Positions 32,494 to 46,190 of a DNA stretch of 64,000 nucleotides are shown here, one piece after another. The DNA is taken from contig JBITNC010000001.1 of NCBI GenBank assembly GCA_050084985.1, positions 85,002,001-85,066,000 of the forward strand, in the 5' to 3' direction. The notes under the pieces were generated by a model that saw nothing but the letters and a program-made list of their open reading frames with translations, made no database searches and had not been told where the DNA came from. Position numbers and translations under genes: made by a program. Every line of letters begins with the position of its first letter. The first letter of the stretch is position 1. This stretch comes from Nageia nagi (taxonomy: Eukaryota > Pinophyta).

Positions 32494-34900
32494 ATTAAAA
32501 TAGACCTGATTCCATCTACTATTTAAAATTCATTTCATTATATAAAGTTGTTGTCTCTTTTAAAAGAAACAATCATAGTATAATGTTAGATTAATCCTCT
32601 AATTTTTTCCAATCAGATCAATTCACTTTTCACATCGATTTGGAGGACATGTTTGCAAACTGTGGATGCTAGAGAAGGCATACAATTATTCTACAATATA
32701 CCTAACAAATATACAATCTTAATGAATGCATTAAATCATAGGATAACCACAATACTCATATGTTGGAAAAGTACGTAATAGGCAATAGTGGAAAATGAAC
32801 ATAGTATTTGCCACAAATATATGGTTTTCCTACACATAATGATAGAGTTAAAAAGGATGATTCAAATTAGTACATCATAGATCTATTTGATCTAGTATAT
32901 AAAGCTACATAGGCAATGGAGATTACAAGAATTCTCTTCATAATTTCTACAAACTCATCTAGTGAATGACAAATCAAGCAGATCTTAAGAACTTTCCACA
33001 TAGTATAAATCTTGTTCAATGAACATGGAGAGAGAAAATAAATGATTCCTAGTTTTAGATACATGAGAGTAGTTAGTAAGCTTTAGAGGGACTAATGCAG
33101 AGTAATGTTATCTATTATTCTAAGTTCAAGTCCCTTGAGACTACACAAGAAGGATAAATAATAATTTATCATAGAGTACTATATGCCTATTGACTATGAT
33201 TATTACTATAAATAATAGGTTCTTATGATTATCTCAGTGCCCAAATTCATTGATAATACAATTTCAATGGTGATGTAGGCATTTTTTACATTTGAAAGAA
33301 ATGAAGCAAGATCATACAAACATTTGATATTTCTCCTATGCCATTGGTATTCAAGTCATAGATTTTAAAACTAATGCTAAAATTCTTGAGTTCTTTTGCT
33401 ATTAAAAGCTTATATAGCCAAAGGGTACATAGGGAGTAGTATAATTGATTAATAAAGTAATATAGCTATCCTTAAAACATTGTACTCAAACCCAACAAGA
33501 TTTAAATGAAATTTATTACATTATTTCTCCTTCCAAGACAAGGGTATAAACTTCACATGGAAATTAATAAAATCTCTATTTCAAGGAAAAGAATACTATT
33601 AATAGTCATTAGCTTCATTAATATTTATTATTAAACCATATTTCTTTTCCTCAACATACCCAATAATTTCAAATACTCTTATCATATCTAACCATTAACT
33701 AAAATGAATACGAGAATAATGAACTAGACTTCTTTACTTTTAAACTAAAAGACAATGTACCAACCATCACATGTAATATATTACAAAAAAAATCAATATG
33801 TTCCTTTCAAATAGTATTATACCTCTATCAACAATTAATTCCATGAGCCTTTATCAAACAATCCTTTCGTACAACTCATTAAATAACATCAAAAAAGGAC
33901 TACTTTAACTAGGCATTTTAGAAATGCAAAAGAATGCGCCTAAACTTGGAGAGGGAGAGACTTCTTTTCTTCACATAACTCTACACACAATCTTGAGAAT
34001 AACAAAAATGAAATAATAAAAGATAGGTAGGTCCTTTCTCATAATGTTCTACCCTTCTATTTATAGCTAAGGAGCTTCAAGTATGTTCAAATGAATGTCT
34101 CCTCATCCTTTTAATAATGTTTGGGGTAGGTTTGATTAAAGTTATTGATGATTGTAATGGAATTTAATACCTTGGAACCTTTTTTATTAACTCACACATT
34201 AGTTCCAACTATTTTTCATACCAAATACAAGGAAACAAAAATAAGTAGGGTTATTACTCAATTATATTCATAACCATTAAATATCTTGTAACATCACAAG
34301 GTGACCTTAGTCCTTTGTTAAGTATTATTATTTTAATTTTCACTTTAATTTATTGACAATTATAAGTAAAAATTTGAATTCAAAGGAATGGAATATTCCT
34401 TCCCCTTCCTTTTTGAATTTAAATTGCAAAAATTCACAATAAGAAATCAACCACACATCTTACCTATGATGGTCACCTCAATCTGTAGGATAATTGTTAA
34501 TCCATACACATCCACAAACATACATTCATCATGAAAATTGATATTCATTACTAATTATTCTACCATGCAACTACATGATCTATTATGGTCATTAGGGTTT
34601 TTTAGCAAACCAACATAAATCATTTCCTCATTGTTACCCTTTTGTTTCTATCACCAATTCACCCTTGCTTCTTTGAGTCTTTTCCACACTTTATATCTAG
34701 TTTAACATGTAACCTATGTCAAAACATCTCAAAGCTAGCATCAAATTGAAATAAATAAAGCATATCACTATTCAAAAATCATCATTTTGTAACTTAATTT
34801 AAATTGAATCTCATTAGGATCCTTTATGGTACTCAAGTCTTAATAGTGCAATTGGATGGGTCATTACACATTTTAATACATATTCTTGTAGTGAGTGTAT
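32494..34900. other. Gene-free AT-rich stretch
   Basis: No coding frame or element boundary was recognised. Short ORFs here are below what random AT-rich sequence yields. Confidence 0.5.
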
Positions 34901-34959
34901 TCTCTTTTGTCTCAAAATTATCATCTATTTTTATATATTCCCCAATGGAGTTTTTTTAT

Positions 34960-35770
34960 TAATCTCACTATTTTCAATATCCAAAGATGTTGGAGAAGGC
35001 CAAAGAGTCACAACCACACTAGGATTATTGAAATATTTTTTATTAACTAATTAAACCCATCATACTATCATTTTGCAAATAAACCCAAGTTACCCATAAA
35101 CCATGGTATATCATCTAGGACATGTGATAAGTCACTTTCTACGTCAAAGTACATTGCAAAAATCCTTTTGGTAGGATGTACAAGCTTACCTCTCCTTGAA
35201 AGTCCTATCTTTCTACTTCTTAGTCCTTTAGAGATAACAAGTCTAACCATTAACCTATAAACTTACCAACCACACACTCTTGTAGTTCTCCAAGAGTTTG
35301 ATACACTAATTTATCTTCAATGTTCAAAATAAGGGTGACTTCAGCTTTCCTATAGATAATTCCTCTAGCCTCCTCTTGAATTCCTTTCCAAGGCTGATTC
35401 CTTTTCAAATTCAATCCTTCTTTATCTCTTTGATCTCTCCTATTTCCTCCAACTCATCTATGTGCTCTAAATGCTCAATCGCTCCCTTTCCCACCTTTTT
35501 CCATTCCAAAATGATATAATATTCCAAGTTGAAGAGACCTACTAAGATATTTGGAAATTTTTCTATTGTGCCTTAGCAACAAGTTTACACTTGTATATCC
35601 CTAAAAGTAATAAGTATTTCCTTTTTAGAGGTGCAAATAATTTTAGCAATTTCTCTACACCATCTATGTATTTTACCTACATGTATGTCCTTTCTAGTTA
35701 TCCATCTATTAATAAAAATATAGTACCATGAGATGTCTACAAAACTAGTAGAAAAATTAGAAAACAATAA
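34960..35770 (-). pseudogene. Possible LINE ORF1 (Gag-like) fragments
   Basis: At 35068-35250 the minus strand reads KRIFAMYFDVESDLSHVLDD followed by IPWFMGNLGLF. This resembles the DUF4283 domain of plant L1-type LINE ORF1 (a V.D...VL..GPW..G..GLF pattern). At 35585-35767 it reads KDIHVGKIHRWCREIAKI, similar to the zinc-knuckle remnant at 23.7 kb, but with the first Cys replaced. The zinc part precedes the DUF4283-like part in the minus direction, the reverse of the normal order, so these may be pieces of two copies. The call rests on short motifs. Confidence 0.35.
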
Positions 35771-36319
35771 TAATTAAACACATGCTATTTTTTCATAGAG
35801 TAGTGCTATAACATGATATAACTTAGAAATACTTATAGTTGACCAATTATCATTTTTAGATTTGGAGGTAAATTCATATATCCATGAAATGCAAGTGAAA
35901 AAATGTTGTACATAAAGTTATGTAATGTGAAAATAGTATTAATCATTATATTTTGAAAAAATATATATTAATAATAAAAATAAAAATTGTATATATGTAT
36001 AATATAAGAATAACATTAAAAAGTTATGGTTATCATGAGATTTTAATCTTGTTATTATACCATCAGTAGTGAATGCTTTTCTTAGATATGATCCATATTG
36101 AGTTGGTATTCTAATTATTTTAATAACATTATTTACCATGTTCACTTCTTCTTTTGACATTATCCCTAGTAAGTTAGCATGCACTTTTTTAATCTATCTG
36201 ATATCCATAAGGCATTCTTTGTATTGGTGTCTCTTAAGTCATTTGTTGCAATAATAGTATCAAATTTTGTAGTTATTGTATACCAATACAAAGATGCTAC
36301 AACATTCTTTACAATGTGT
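35771..36319. other. Gene-free AT-rich stretch
   Basis: It contains one minus-strand frame of 81 codons (35939-36184) without recognisable motifs, probably random. It leads directly into the telomere-like array. Confidence 0.5.
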
Positions 36320-36930
36320 ATAGGATTGAGGATTTTATGGTTATAATTTACAATTTAGGGTATAAGTTTTATTTTTTGAGGTTTAGGGTATAACATTTAA
36401 TTTTTAATGTTTAGGGTTTTGAGGTTAGGGTTTACAATTTAGGATTTAAAGTTTAAGGTATAATATTTATGATTTTGGGTATAAGGTATAGCATATAATA
36501 TTTATGGTTTATGGTATATGGTTTATGGTTTAGAGTTTATGGCTTAGGTTATAGGATATATTGTTTAATGTTTAATGTTTAAGGTTAAAGGTTTAGTATT
36601 TTGGGATTAGGGTATAGGGTTTAGGATTTTGGGGTTAGAGTTTACCATTTAGGATGTAGAGTTTAATATATAATGTTTATGATTTAGGGTATATGATTTA
36701 TTATTTAGAGTTTAAGGTTTAGGGTATAATGTTTAATATTTAAGGTTTAATATTTAATATTTAATATTTAATGTTTAGGGTATAGGGTTTAGAGTTTACG
36801 ATATTGGATTTAGGGTTTAGTATTTAGGGTTTAGGGTTTAGCGCTTAAGGTTTAAGGTTAAAGGTTTAATGTTTAGTGTATAGGGTTTATGATATAGGGA
36901 TTAAGGTTTATGGTATAGGGTTTAAGGGTT
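36320..36930 (+). repeat. Degenerate telomere-like array, TTTAGGG orientation
   Basis: About 600 bases built of TTTAGGG and close variants (TTTATGG, TTTAAGG, TTTAATG, TATAGGG). The longest perfect run is TTTAGGGTTTAGGGTTTA at 36823-36840. The G-rich strand is the plus strand. Many units have lost or gained bases, so it is old. Confidence 0.8.
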
Positions 36931-37515
36931 CAAATTGATTAAATCTTGTTAATGTGAGTAGTGTTAGGAAAGGTTTTAAAGTTTTAAATTTTCTTAAAAT
37001 GTATACTATTAAAGTATTAAAAAAAGATAGGCTAGTAAAATTAAAAGTAAGGTTTACCATATCTTACAAATGATTCACATAATAGTATATTAGACATGAT
37101 CATTACAACTCTACCTTCATTGAAAACATTCTAACCCTTGTCTAACTAATTTGGAATCTAGGCTCAATATGGTAGATAAAAGGCTTCCTAGGATTAAATA
37201 TCAACTTAGTGATTGAATGTATCCCCAAAGTGCAATGGGACATGAGGAATAATATTGTACGAGTAGTTCATTGATTACTAAGAGTATCAACCCTTAATAC
37301 TGTAGCTAATGGACTAACTAGTCCAATGGTATCACCCAAAATAACTCTTATCCTAAGGGAAGACTACCTTGGTGATCAAATCCAAGTGTAGTTTACTCTA
37401 TGGATCAATAATTAGGGTAGTGAAAAGTTAAGAAAATTTGAATCAGTGGTTAGTCACCACATACAACTCATTGATGTTCATTTTAAAGGCATCATACATA
37501 TGCATATATAAAATA
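36931..37515. other. Spacer between the telomere-like array and the AACATT array
   Basis: About 585 bases with no repeat unit and no ORF. Confidence 0.5.
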
Positions 37516-38244
37516 AACCAAATAATATAACATAACATTAACATTAATATTAGCATTGTAGTAACATTAACATTTCAAGAATATAATATTAACATAACAT
37601 TAACAATAAAATAGCATTAACATTAATGAAACATTCACTTATCACTCACATAGCATTAACATTAGCATAACATTTACATTAACATTATGCTATTATTCAT
37701 ATTTCATTAACATTGCATTATAATTAACATTATCGTACTAATAACATTCATTAACATGAACATAATCATAACATTGAATTTTAACATTTTCATAGTATTA
37801 AAATTAACAAATATTTAACAATATAATAGTATTAATATTATATTAATATTCTAATTATATTAACAATGTAATTAGATTAACATTACCATTAAAATAATAT
37901 GAACATAAGTTTTTCATTAACATTAACATCGCATTAACATAGCAGTAACTTATCATTCATATTATAATATTAATATTAACATAGAATTCATATAAACATT
38001 ATCATATTACCAATGATGCATTAACATTGCATTTTAATATTTCCATAGCATTAAAATGATATTTACATTAAAATAACATTAACATTAACAAAACATTAAT
38101 GATATCATAATATTAACATTGCATTAACATTCTAATTACATTAACATTGCCGTAGAATTAACATTACTTCTAAAATAATAGGAACATAAAATTAACATTG
38201 CATTACGTTAACATTGATATAACATTAAGATAACATTAATATGA
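37516..38244. repeat. AACATT / ATTAAC minisatellite-like array
   Basis: The stretch is dominated by AACATTAACATT, AACATAACATT and CATTAAC units, interrupted by variants, over about 730 bases. It abuts the CCCTAAA array without a spacer at 38245. Confidence 0.85.
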
Positions 38245-39040
38245 AACCCTAAACATTAGCCCCTAAACCTAAGCCTTAAACCTTAACCCTAAAACCTTAA
38301 ACCTTTACACCTAACCCTTAAACCCTTACCCCTATCTCAAAACCCCTAGACTATTAGCCCAAACCCCAAATACTAAACCTTAACTTTTGACCCCAAACTA
38401 TAAACCCTTAAAACCCTTATCCCTACCCTTAACTACTAACCCTTAAACCCCTATCCCTAACTCCTAACCCTAGCTATTAACAACTAATCCTAACCATTAA
38501 ATTATCCTAATCCTTATCCCAAACCCCTAACTAAAATCCCTTAACACTTATCTATAAACCCTTAAATTTTAAACCCTTAAAATATTAAAACCTTTAGCCT
38601 CTAACCCTTTAAACCTTCTTAATGTTAAATCCCTAAACCCTTACCACTAACCCTAATCTTAATCACTAACTCTTAACTTTAACTTTAGCCAATAATAAAA
38701 AAATTCGAACCCATAAATCCTAACTTGATTCATAATCTTAAACCCTAAACTATTACCCTTAATGAAAAACCCTAAACCCTAGCCCTTAACTCCAAACTCT
38801 TAAACCCTTACCCTTAACCTCTAATCCAAATCCTAACCATTACTATATAACCTTAACTCCCATTAAGATTAATCATTAACACCTAATCGTAACCACTAAA
38901 TTTCCATAATCCTTATCCCAAACCCCTAACCTTTTAAACCTCACTAACCCTAAATCCTTAAAACCTTACCCCTAACCCTAATCCTAACCCCAAATCCTTA
39001 ACTTTAGTATAACCAGTAACACAAAAACCTAAATCCTAAC
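38245..39040 (-). repeat. Degenerate telomere-like array, CCCTAAA orientation
   Basis: About 800 bases of CCCTAAA and close variants (CCCTTAAA, CCTAACC, CCTTAAC). CCCTAAACCCTA occurs at 38770-38781. The C-rich strand is the plus strand, opposite to the 36320-36930 array. Confidence 0.8.
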
Positions 39041-42000
39041 ATATATTATTTTTTATTTATATTTATTATAAACTATTACATAAAATATATTATTCATACA
39101 CAAATAAATTTATATTTTTAAATTAAATATTATTAATATATTTTTAAATTAAAGTTTTATTAATATTTTTTTTTAATTTTTTACCCTTGATGTTGGGGCT
39201 GATGATGCTCATGATGAAAATTTTTGTTAGGCATACCATTAGAATGCGTTTGAAACTCATAAAAAGAATAAACCCTACCCCACAAACCTATCACTCTCAT
39301 TACAAATGTTGTAATAGAGACAGAAAAAGATTTTAGTTTGAAGTTTGATGGAAGAGAGCAAAAAAGGGGGTTCTCTATAGCATTCTACTAGGATTAGTGC
39401 AAGATGTTGGGTCAACATTTTGGCCAAAAAGTGTGTTTTCTTTGATTTTCAAGTTTTGACACAATTGATCTCAAAATTTGAAGCACTTAGACATGGAATC
39501 ACAAAAAAGGTCACTGAGGTAAAAATGTAATTCTTGGAGTGTAGTTTTCAAATATGTAATTTATTACAATATTTAGATGACAAAAATATAATTCTAATAG
39601 GCATGAAGAAAAATCACTTTTTAAAATATACCTAAATCAAAAAATTTTAAAAAAAACTTTTAGACATAATAAATACCTAAGACACTAAAGCTTATTCCAA
39701 ATATTTTTCCATAATTTTTTTATAAATATTTATTTTTATTAATTTTGTATATATCATGTTTTCTATTTTGAAAAGCTTATCCCATATTTTTTTTTCATAA
39801 TCCCTCCAAAAAATGTTATTGATAAAATAAGATACCCTCATATTTGAAAATATGGACTAATTTCATTTAAAATAATTGAAAAATAAAAACCTAAACCATT
39901 TGTAAAATAAATTACATATTTGAAATCTACATTGTTTTATTTGAAATTGGTTTTAATTTCATACAAAAATTCAATAAAAAATTCCATCAAAAATTCCATC
40001 AAAAATTCCAAGCCTAAAATGAGCTTGAAATGAAGGGAAATAAATTTCAGTATATTGGGATCCTAATATACATTCAAAAATCCATGTTTTGATATATATT
40101 TGGATCCCAATATTTTCACATGTAAAATAAAATGAGATCCTGATAAATATTGGGGTCCTAATTTTTTTAAATATCAAGAAATTGAGATCTTGATTCTCAT
40201 TGGGATCTTGAACCTAAATCGAGATTATGATATTAATTATGTTAAAATTGAGATCCTCATTTTTTTGTTACGAAGTTTTAAGTCCTAAGATTTCCATAAA
40301 ATTGGACTCTACTTTGTGCACACACCTATGGTCACCATTCTACCATATGTTTTGCAAATTTCTCAACCAATTAACATTTTTCTATAACATTCTATAAATG
40401 ATTCATTTTTTGCTTATAGATTTTTAATTTTTTACTCTTAAAAGTAAAATTAGAATAAAAAAATATTGGGTATGTTAAATCTAGATAAAACTAGTAAAAA
40501 CCCTAGGGTTTAAGGAAAAATGTTAGTTTTTTTTATAAACTTCAGATTTTTTTAAATAATTTGAAAATAACCTGAGGGTTTTTACTAAACTTCTAGATAA
40601 ATTGATAAAAACTCTATATATTTTTGAAATTATTGGTAAAAATCCCTAAACTTCATACAAACCTTAGGTATTTTTCTAACTTTTAGATAATTTCAAATTT
40701 TTTTACTAAATATCCTAGCTAAAACAAAAAAAAAATTCAAAAACATCATAGGAAATCAGTTAGATAAAAATTTAGGAAAATAACCTACTTCAATCTTCCT
40801 AATCCACATTAAAAAATAAAACACTAAAATGAGTTATCTATAAGATTTTTTTTTTGTTAAGATAACTTTTGATATATAATTTTTCTAATAAATTTTTAAA
40901 ATATAATTTTTTTTATCTTAATAACTAAATTAATAAATTTAAAATTTTTATATAACAACTTTAAAATTTAATATAAACTAATATAAAATTTAAATTTAAT
41001 ATTTTAATATAATTTAATATACCTAATTTTTAAACATCTTTATCCAAAAAAAATTAACCCCTCCCTAACCAAATTTTTTTAACCCTCTAACTCAAATTTT
41101 TTAACACCTCTCTAACCTAAATTTTTTAACCCCTCCCCCTTTACCCCCACATTAACCTAAAACTTTTAATCTATCCCCTTTAACCAATTTTTTTTAACGC
41201 CACACCCCAACCCCCTCCCTATCACCCCTACCCCAAACATAATATAGAGATTTGAAGAGATTATTATTTTTAAATTAATGATTTTTAATATTTTTAAAGT
41301 TTTAAATATATTAAATATTTGTAGATAATGTTTTTTTTTAAATTAATGATTTTAATATTTTTAAAGTTTCAAAAGGTGTTATTTATAATATATTTATTAA
41401 TGGGGTATTTATTTTATTTATTTAGATATTATCATGAGTAATTAAGGGCGTGACAATAGGAGGCTTAATGGTGAGGAAGAGAAGACCAATAAAAAAAAAA
41501 GAAAATATCAACAAAACCTAATATAGACAACAAAGCATTAATAAATATCAATATATACTATTTTATTATCAATACAATTTCTTTAATGTTACTTATTTCG
41601 TAAGATAAATATTATATTTTGTTTAATTTTTTTACAGATGTTAATAGTTAAATATTAAAAATTGTTAGTAAATTATTCACAAAAAGGAAATGGATAGGTT
41701 GCAAGGTATCTGGTCATCTCATTCTAGAAGTAATGATGTATAAGTTCATCATTGCCTCTAACCACTCCACATTGTAACTTTTCTCCATGAGTTATTTTTT
41801 TTAAGTGTTGAAATATTATTTTTTAATTTCATAATAATTTTACTTATTGGTTCATTATAAATTAGGTAAAGGTGATGTAAGTATTGAAACTGTAGAGTTA
41901 GTTAATCAAGACCCTCTACATTTCTAACATTAATCGGTTCACTTGGGGTTGATATAAGAGTGAAATTTGGTGATGAAGTAAGTTAGAATGCAATAGGTAC

Positions 42001-42181
42001 ATAAAATCAACACATTTATGTTATAAAATTAGTACATTAATATATATATATATATATACATACTAACATTTTCAAATATTTTATAGGAAAAGATTTTTAT
42101 GAACATCTAAGGAACTATGCAGTCAACATTTTTGGGAAAATGTTAGATCTTCATTAAAAGTCACAAGATGAGAGTAGTACA

Positions 42182-42232
<51 letters not shown>

Positions 42233-42845
42233 CATTATTATTACTACTACTTTTCTAAAAAAATATTACACATGTAAAACACTTATTTTCTAAAACTAAT
42301 TTTTATTAATATGTATTTTGTGGGTAAAAGAAGTTCATAGGTTCTTTTAAAAATATTTTAGAGATGAAGTTATTACATATTTTTCACTACATGGGGCAAG
42401 GACCCTAAATTGGAAGAAAGACCAATATAGATTCATCATAAAGTCTCTTAACCTAGCTAATCATACCCATTACTATAGAAAGGCTAACTGTGATCCATAA
42501 GTGTGAAAATAGTTGGTGGCTAAAGTGAATGCAGCTAAGAAATATCATGCATCCACAAAATAACCCTCACAAAAATAAAAACCTTTATGGGCACATGGAT
42601 TTCTTAGATCATTGTCAATGGGTATGCATCATATGGGTTATGTAAAAAAGAAAGGGCTTGATGCTATATTTGTGAGTATATTAATTTAATGAATTATTTT
42701 ATATTTATACATACAATAATTAAAATATTTACTAATTTATACAAATAATGTTTTTTTAAGTTAGCCACATATGACTGGCTACCAATAAAGGAGAAAAGAA
42801 AATATGACTTAAAGAAGGATTCCTAAAGCTTATTAAAAGGGTGGA
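39041..42845. other. AT-rich gene-free region with simple repeats
   Basis: The DNA is very AT-rich, with poly-A and poly-T runs, and no convincing gene. A 12-13 bp repeat (AAAAATTCCATC) occurs three times near 39968-40010. A pyrimidine-rich patch with CCCCTCC, CCCTCTAAC and CCCCTACCCC lies at about 41050-41235. TA dinucleotide runs lie at about 42040-42058 and 42186-42230. Between 42350 and 42660 short frames read protein-like on the plus strand, but no family was recognised. Confidence 0.6.
42186..42230. repeat. TA dinucleotide microsatellite
   Basis: A continuous TATATA run of about 45 bases. Confidence 0.9.
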
Positions 42846-43168
42846 TGTTGAAATGGTAAGCAAATAGGAAATCCTTAGATGCTTTTGAAAATATTTGTGA
42901 GGGAATAAAATCAAGCTCAAGAACATAGAAAATGCACAACATCACAAATTTGGAAGAAGATAAATAAAAAATAATTGAATTGAAAGGAGAATGGAGCCCA
43001 AATAAATAGGGTAAAATATAATCTAGTGTATAAAAGCATGCCAATCACATGTGAATGGAAAAATCCACAAAGTGAAAAAAATATGGTTATCACCATAACA
43101 AACTAGTTAGAAATAATAAGACCTAGGAAAGTAATAAAATACTACTAAGTGAACTTAATACTCTAACA
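42846..43168 (-). repeat. Element E 3' LTR
   Basis: On the minus strand it starts TGTTAGAGTA at 43168 and the best end is CATTTCAACA at 42846, giving 323 bp, a normal copia LTR length with matching TGTT/AACA ends. The purine tract AAGGGGGAG (43177-43169) precedes it. The outer end is inferred from the terminal motif, because the partner LTR is not in the window. Confidence 0.7.
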
Positions 43169-44090
43169 CTCCCCCTTGACTATACAAAAAGGTAATGTAA
43201 GTGGCATATCCACAGAAAATGAGTCTTGGGAAAAAGGCATGATAAGGTACTCCTTTACAATATATGTAAAGAATCTCCTAAAAGATGATGAAAAAACCAC
43301 ATGGGGAAAAACCCATATCACAATAAAAGGAGGATGGATAGGAAGATGTCCTCATCAAAACCCCTAAAGAAAAAATTCCTATACCCCAAGTAATCCATGC
43401 AACTCAAGAAATTGAGGAGATACAAAGGATTTAGTGAATATATCCATGATTTGCTACTATGTATGAATAAACTCCAATATGAGAATATGATCTTGGATAT
43501 GGTAATAGAAAAAGTGCAGTTGGACCTCAATGTATTTAATGCACTAATGATCAACAAGATTACATGAAATATGGATCATGCTTTGATTGGAACCTCAAAT
43601 AATTATGGTTTGAGATTAGGGAAAAATACACTCCTATAATAACTATCGAAACCAAAGTGCCTCATGACTCACATAAATAATTACCTTATACTCTAGCTCA
43701 ATCAATGATAATGCAATAGCCTATTGCTTCTTACATGAACAAGTGATGGGAGAAGTACCAAGATAAAATACATAGCTAGAAGTGAAATTGTGATCATCAA
43801 AAGAACCAACCCAATTAGAATTCATATATCCAATAAAAATTGGAACACCTCTCATATAATGTAGACCAAATTGGGTAGTATCCCTAACATATCAAAGAAT
43901 TCTCTTATCTACCTTACAATGAGAATCATTAGGAGTATGTGCAAATAGTGAAATAAGCCCAACTACAAATGAAATATCTAATTGAGTATGTGTGAGGTAT
44001 AGAAGAGTCCCAACCAACTGGTGATACAAAGTAGCATGACATAGTGGTGAAGTGTAGGTGGAAGTCAAAGTCACCCCACTCTAAAAAGAT
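43169..44090 (-). pseudogene. Element E RNase H and pol C-terminus
   Basis: Minus-strand fragments run YHQLVGTLLYLTHTQLDISF and LISLFAHTPNDSHCK (RT thumb and tether), then YVRDTTQFGLHY, IGYMNSNWVGSFDDHNFTSS (the RNase H first-strand region, S-D-W.G in normal copies), ALSLIELEYK and QIMDIFTKS. The final segment FLELHGLLGV is the usual copia pol end. Several stops break it. Confidence 0.82.
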
Positions 44091-44780
44091 GTTGAAGAAA
44101 GATTACAATCTTCCATCTTAAACCTCTAAATAAGAACCAAGGTTTATTTCTATAGAGATATAATAATCCTTAAATCTATCTGTGTCACCTAAAAACCAAG
44201 AGATTAATGGGCAAGTTCAAGGTCTACCATCTCAAATTTCTCAGAGAGAGCTTACTCAACTATATGAATGCGAAAGTGGGAGGTGTTAGTGAGAATAAGA
44301 TCATCAACATACAACACCAAAAAGATGGTGTATTCTTCATGTAAATAGATATATCCTATAGGGTTAGATGAACACCATACAAAATCATTAGAGAGGAGAA
44401 AATATTGCATCTTCTTGTACCATACTTGATGATTTTATTTGAATCCATAGAGAGATTTTATAAGCTTACACATAAGTGAGGAATCCTTGAAAAATTTGGA
44501 AGGTTGCCCCATATAAATGTCCTCATGCAAATCACCATGCAAAAAGGTACTCTTCATATTCATGTAAAATACTGATAATCTATATTCAACGACAAATGTA
44601 AGTACAAGAAAAACTAAATCCATCTTATCCATAAAGGCAAAGGTATCAGAGTAGTCAATCCCTTCAACCTATGAGAACCACTTGGAATGAAATATGAGCC
44701 TTATACTTGTCAATAGAACCATCAACTACATACTTGGTTTAGTACACTCATTTACATCAAACTAGCTTCCTCCTATGGGG
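44091..44780 (-). pseudogene. Element E reverse transcriptase
   Basis: The clear block is FYMNMKSTFLHGDLHEDIYM then GQPSKFFKDSSLMCKLIKSL (44435-44570), the copia RT region in which a catalytic Asp (D-V-K-x-A-F) is replaced (MNMKSTFL). Upstream and downstream RT parts are shorter and interrupted. The family-typical YVDD box lies in the broken part at about 44280-44330. Confidence 0.82.
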
Positions 44781-46190
44781 AAGAGCATCGAGCTCCCAAG
44801 TATTATTATTCAAAAGGGAAAAATACTCAACCTCCATATCATCATCCCACTTTAGTATGCCATGAGCCTTTGAAAAAATATGTGAATCAACTGAATGTAC
44901 CTTACCAACTAGAATGAAACTAATGGAATGGAAGTGAGAAGAAGGAATATCCTAGATGAAATATGTTACATACTTAAGTGTAGTGTGAGCCTATTTAGGC
45001 ATGCGACTACTAGTAGTAGATAAAGATGCAACATTAATAGGAGGTGTAATAGATGCAAGAGGATCAATAGTTGCAAATGGAGCAATAACCTCAAGAATAA
45101 CCTCCTCATAAAAGATCTCAAAAGACATGTCACATGATTCATGTAATACCAAGGAAGAATATGAAGAGGAAGGATAAAAAATATGCTCATCAAACTAAAT
45201 ATAAGTGTGTAAAAAGAGATCATGGATATCAAGATCAATCAATTAGTATGCCTTCATATCCTCACTATAGCCAACAAAGATTAGAGGCTATCTTTTCTTA
45301 TCCAAGGTATTATACTTGGTATTTACAATGAAGGCCCAAGCATGACTACCAAATACTCTAAAGTGTAAAAAATCTAGCTTATTTCCACTCCAACCTTATT
45401 CAAGAATCATGTGGTCAAGTACCCAATGGGCAGTGCAATTCTAGATGTAGTTCACATAATTGACTTCCTCTACCAAGAAAATAGGGCAAAAATCTTTGGA
45501 ATGTATCATACAATTATCCATCTCCTTTAACATCCTATTATTTCTTTATAAAAATCCATTATTTATGGAGTGTGAGGAACAATTATATGCTTCTTAAGGA
45601 ACTTTGAAAAGTTTGTACTAAAGTACTCCCCCATTGTCTATGTAGAGCTTCTCATTGCCACTGGAATACTAATTCTCAACCAAAGCCTTCAGACTTTGAA
45701 GTGATCAAAGATATCACTCTTGTACTTGAGAAAATACTCCCAAGTATATCTCAAGAAATATTCAATGAAATTCAATGCATATCAAGCTCTTATAAATAAT
45801 AGGTATGAAAAAAGCATCAAGTTATTATGTACCAAATCCAAAGGAAAAGATGCAAGACAAAATTTTCCTTTTGGAAAAGGATCTTGATGTTTCTTATTAA
45901 GGTAAAAACCAAGGAAAACACCATTAGAACATGAAACCTTAGGCAAGCCAATGAACATGTCATGATAATGCAACTACTACAAATACTGATAATTGAGGTA
46001 CCCAAACCTCTCATGCCAAAGTCTACTCATATACTATACATGAGAAACCAATCCAATACCTAAAGTAGTATCATAAAATCTTTCAAATTTATTTAATCTC
46101 AAGGAATGATCAAAAACACCTCATGCAAGAAGTGACTATGGCTCTATCAAACTAAGAATCTCAAAACCTTGAGATGTGAATAGAATAGTC
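44781..46190 (-). pseudogene. Element E integrase and linker
   Basis: The GAG-pre-integrase region reads RLWHERFGYLNYQYL (about 45975-46020) and QDPFPKGK (about 45870). The core reads FLRYTWEYFLKYKSDIFDHF (about 45695-45755), and NGGEYF-like sequence follows at about 45610-45640 through a frame change. HTP.INNGF at about 45550-45570 matches the H-T-P-Q-Q-N-G motif. The region toward 44781 is a poorly conserved linker; the short open frame 44966-45238 within it is Leu-rich and without motifs. Confidence 0.75.

Noticed and set aside
32305-32526. 73-codon ORF with a Cys-Val repeat
   Set aside because: The repeat is the translation of the GT microsatellite.
36320-39040. A real chromosome end
   Set aside because: The arrays are short, degenerate and flanked by other DNA on both sides, so they are interstitial.
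42350-42660. Possible DNA-transposon transposase fragment
   Set aside because: A few protein-like words can be read, but frames change too often and no catalytic motif was visible.
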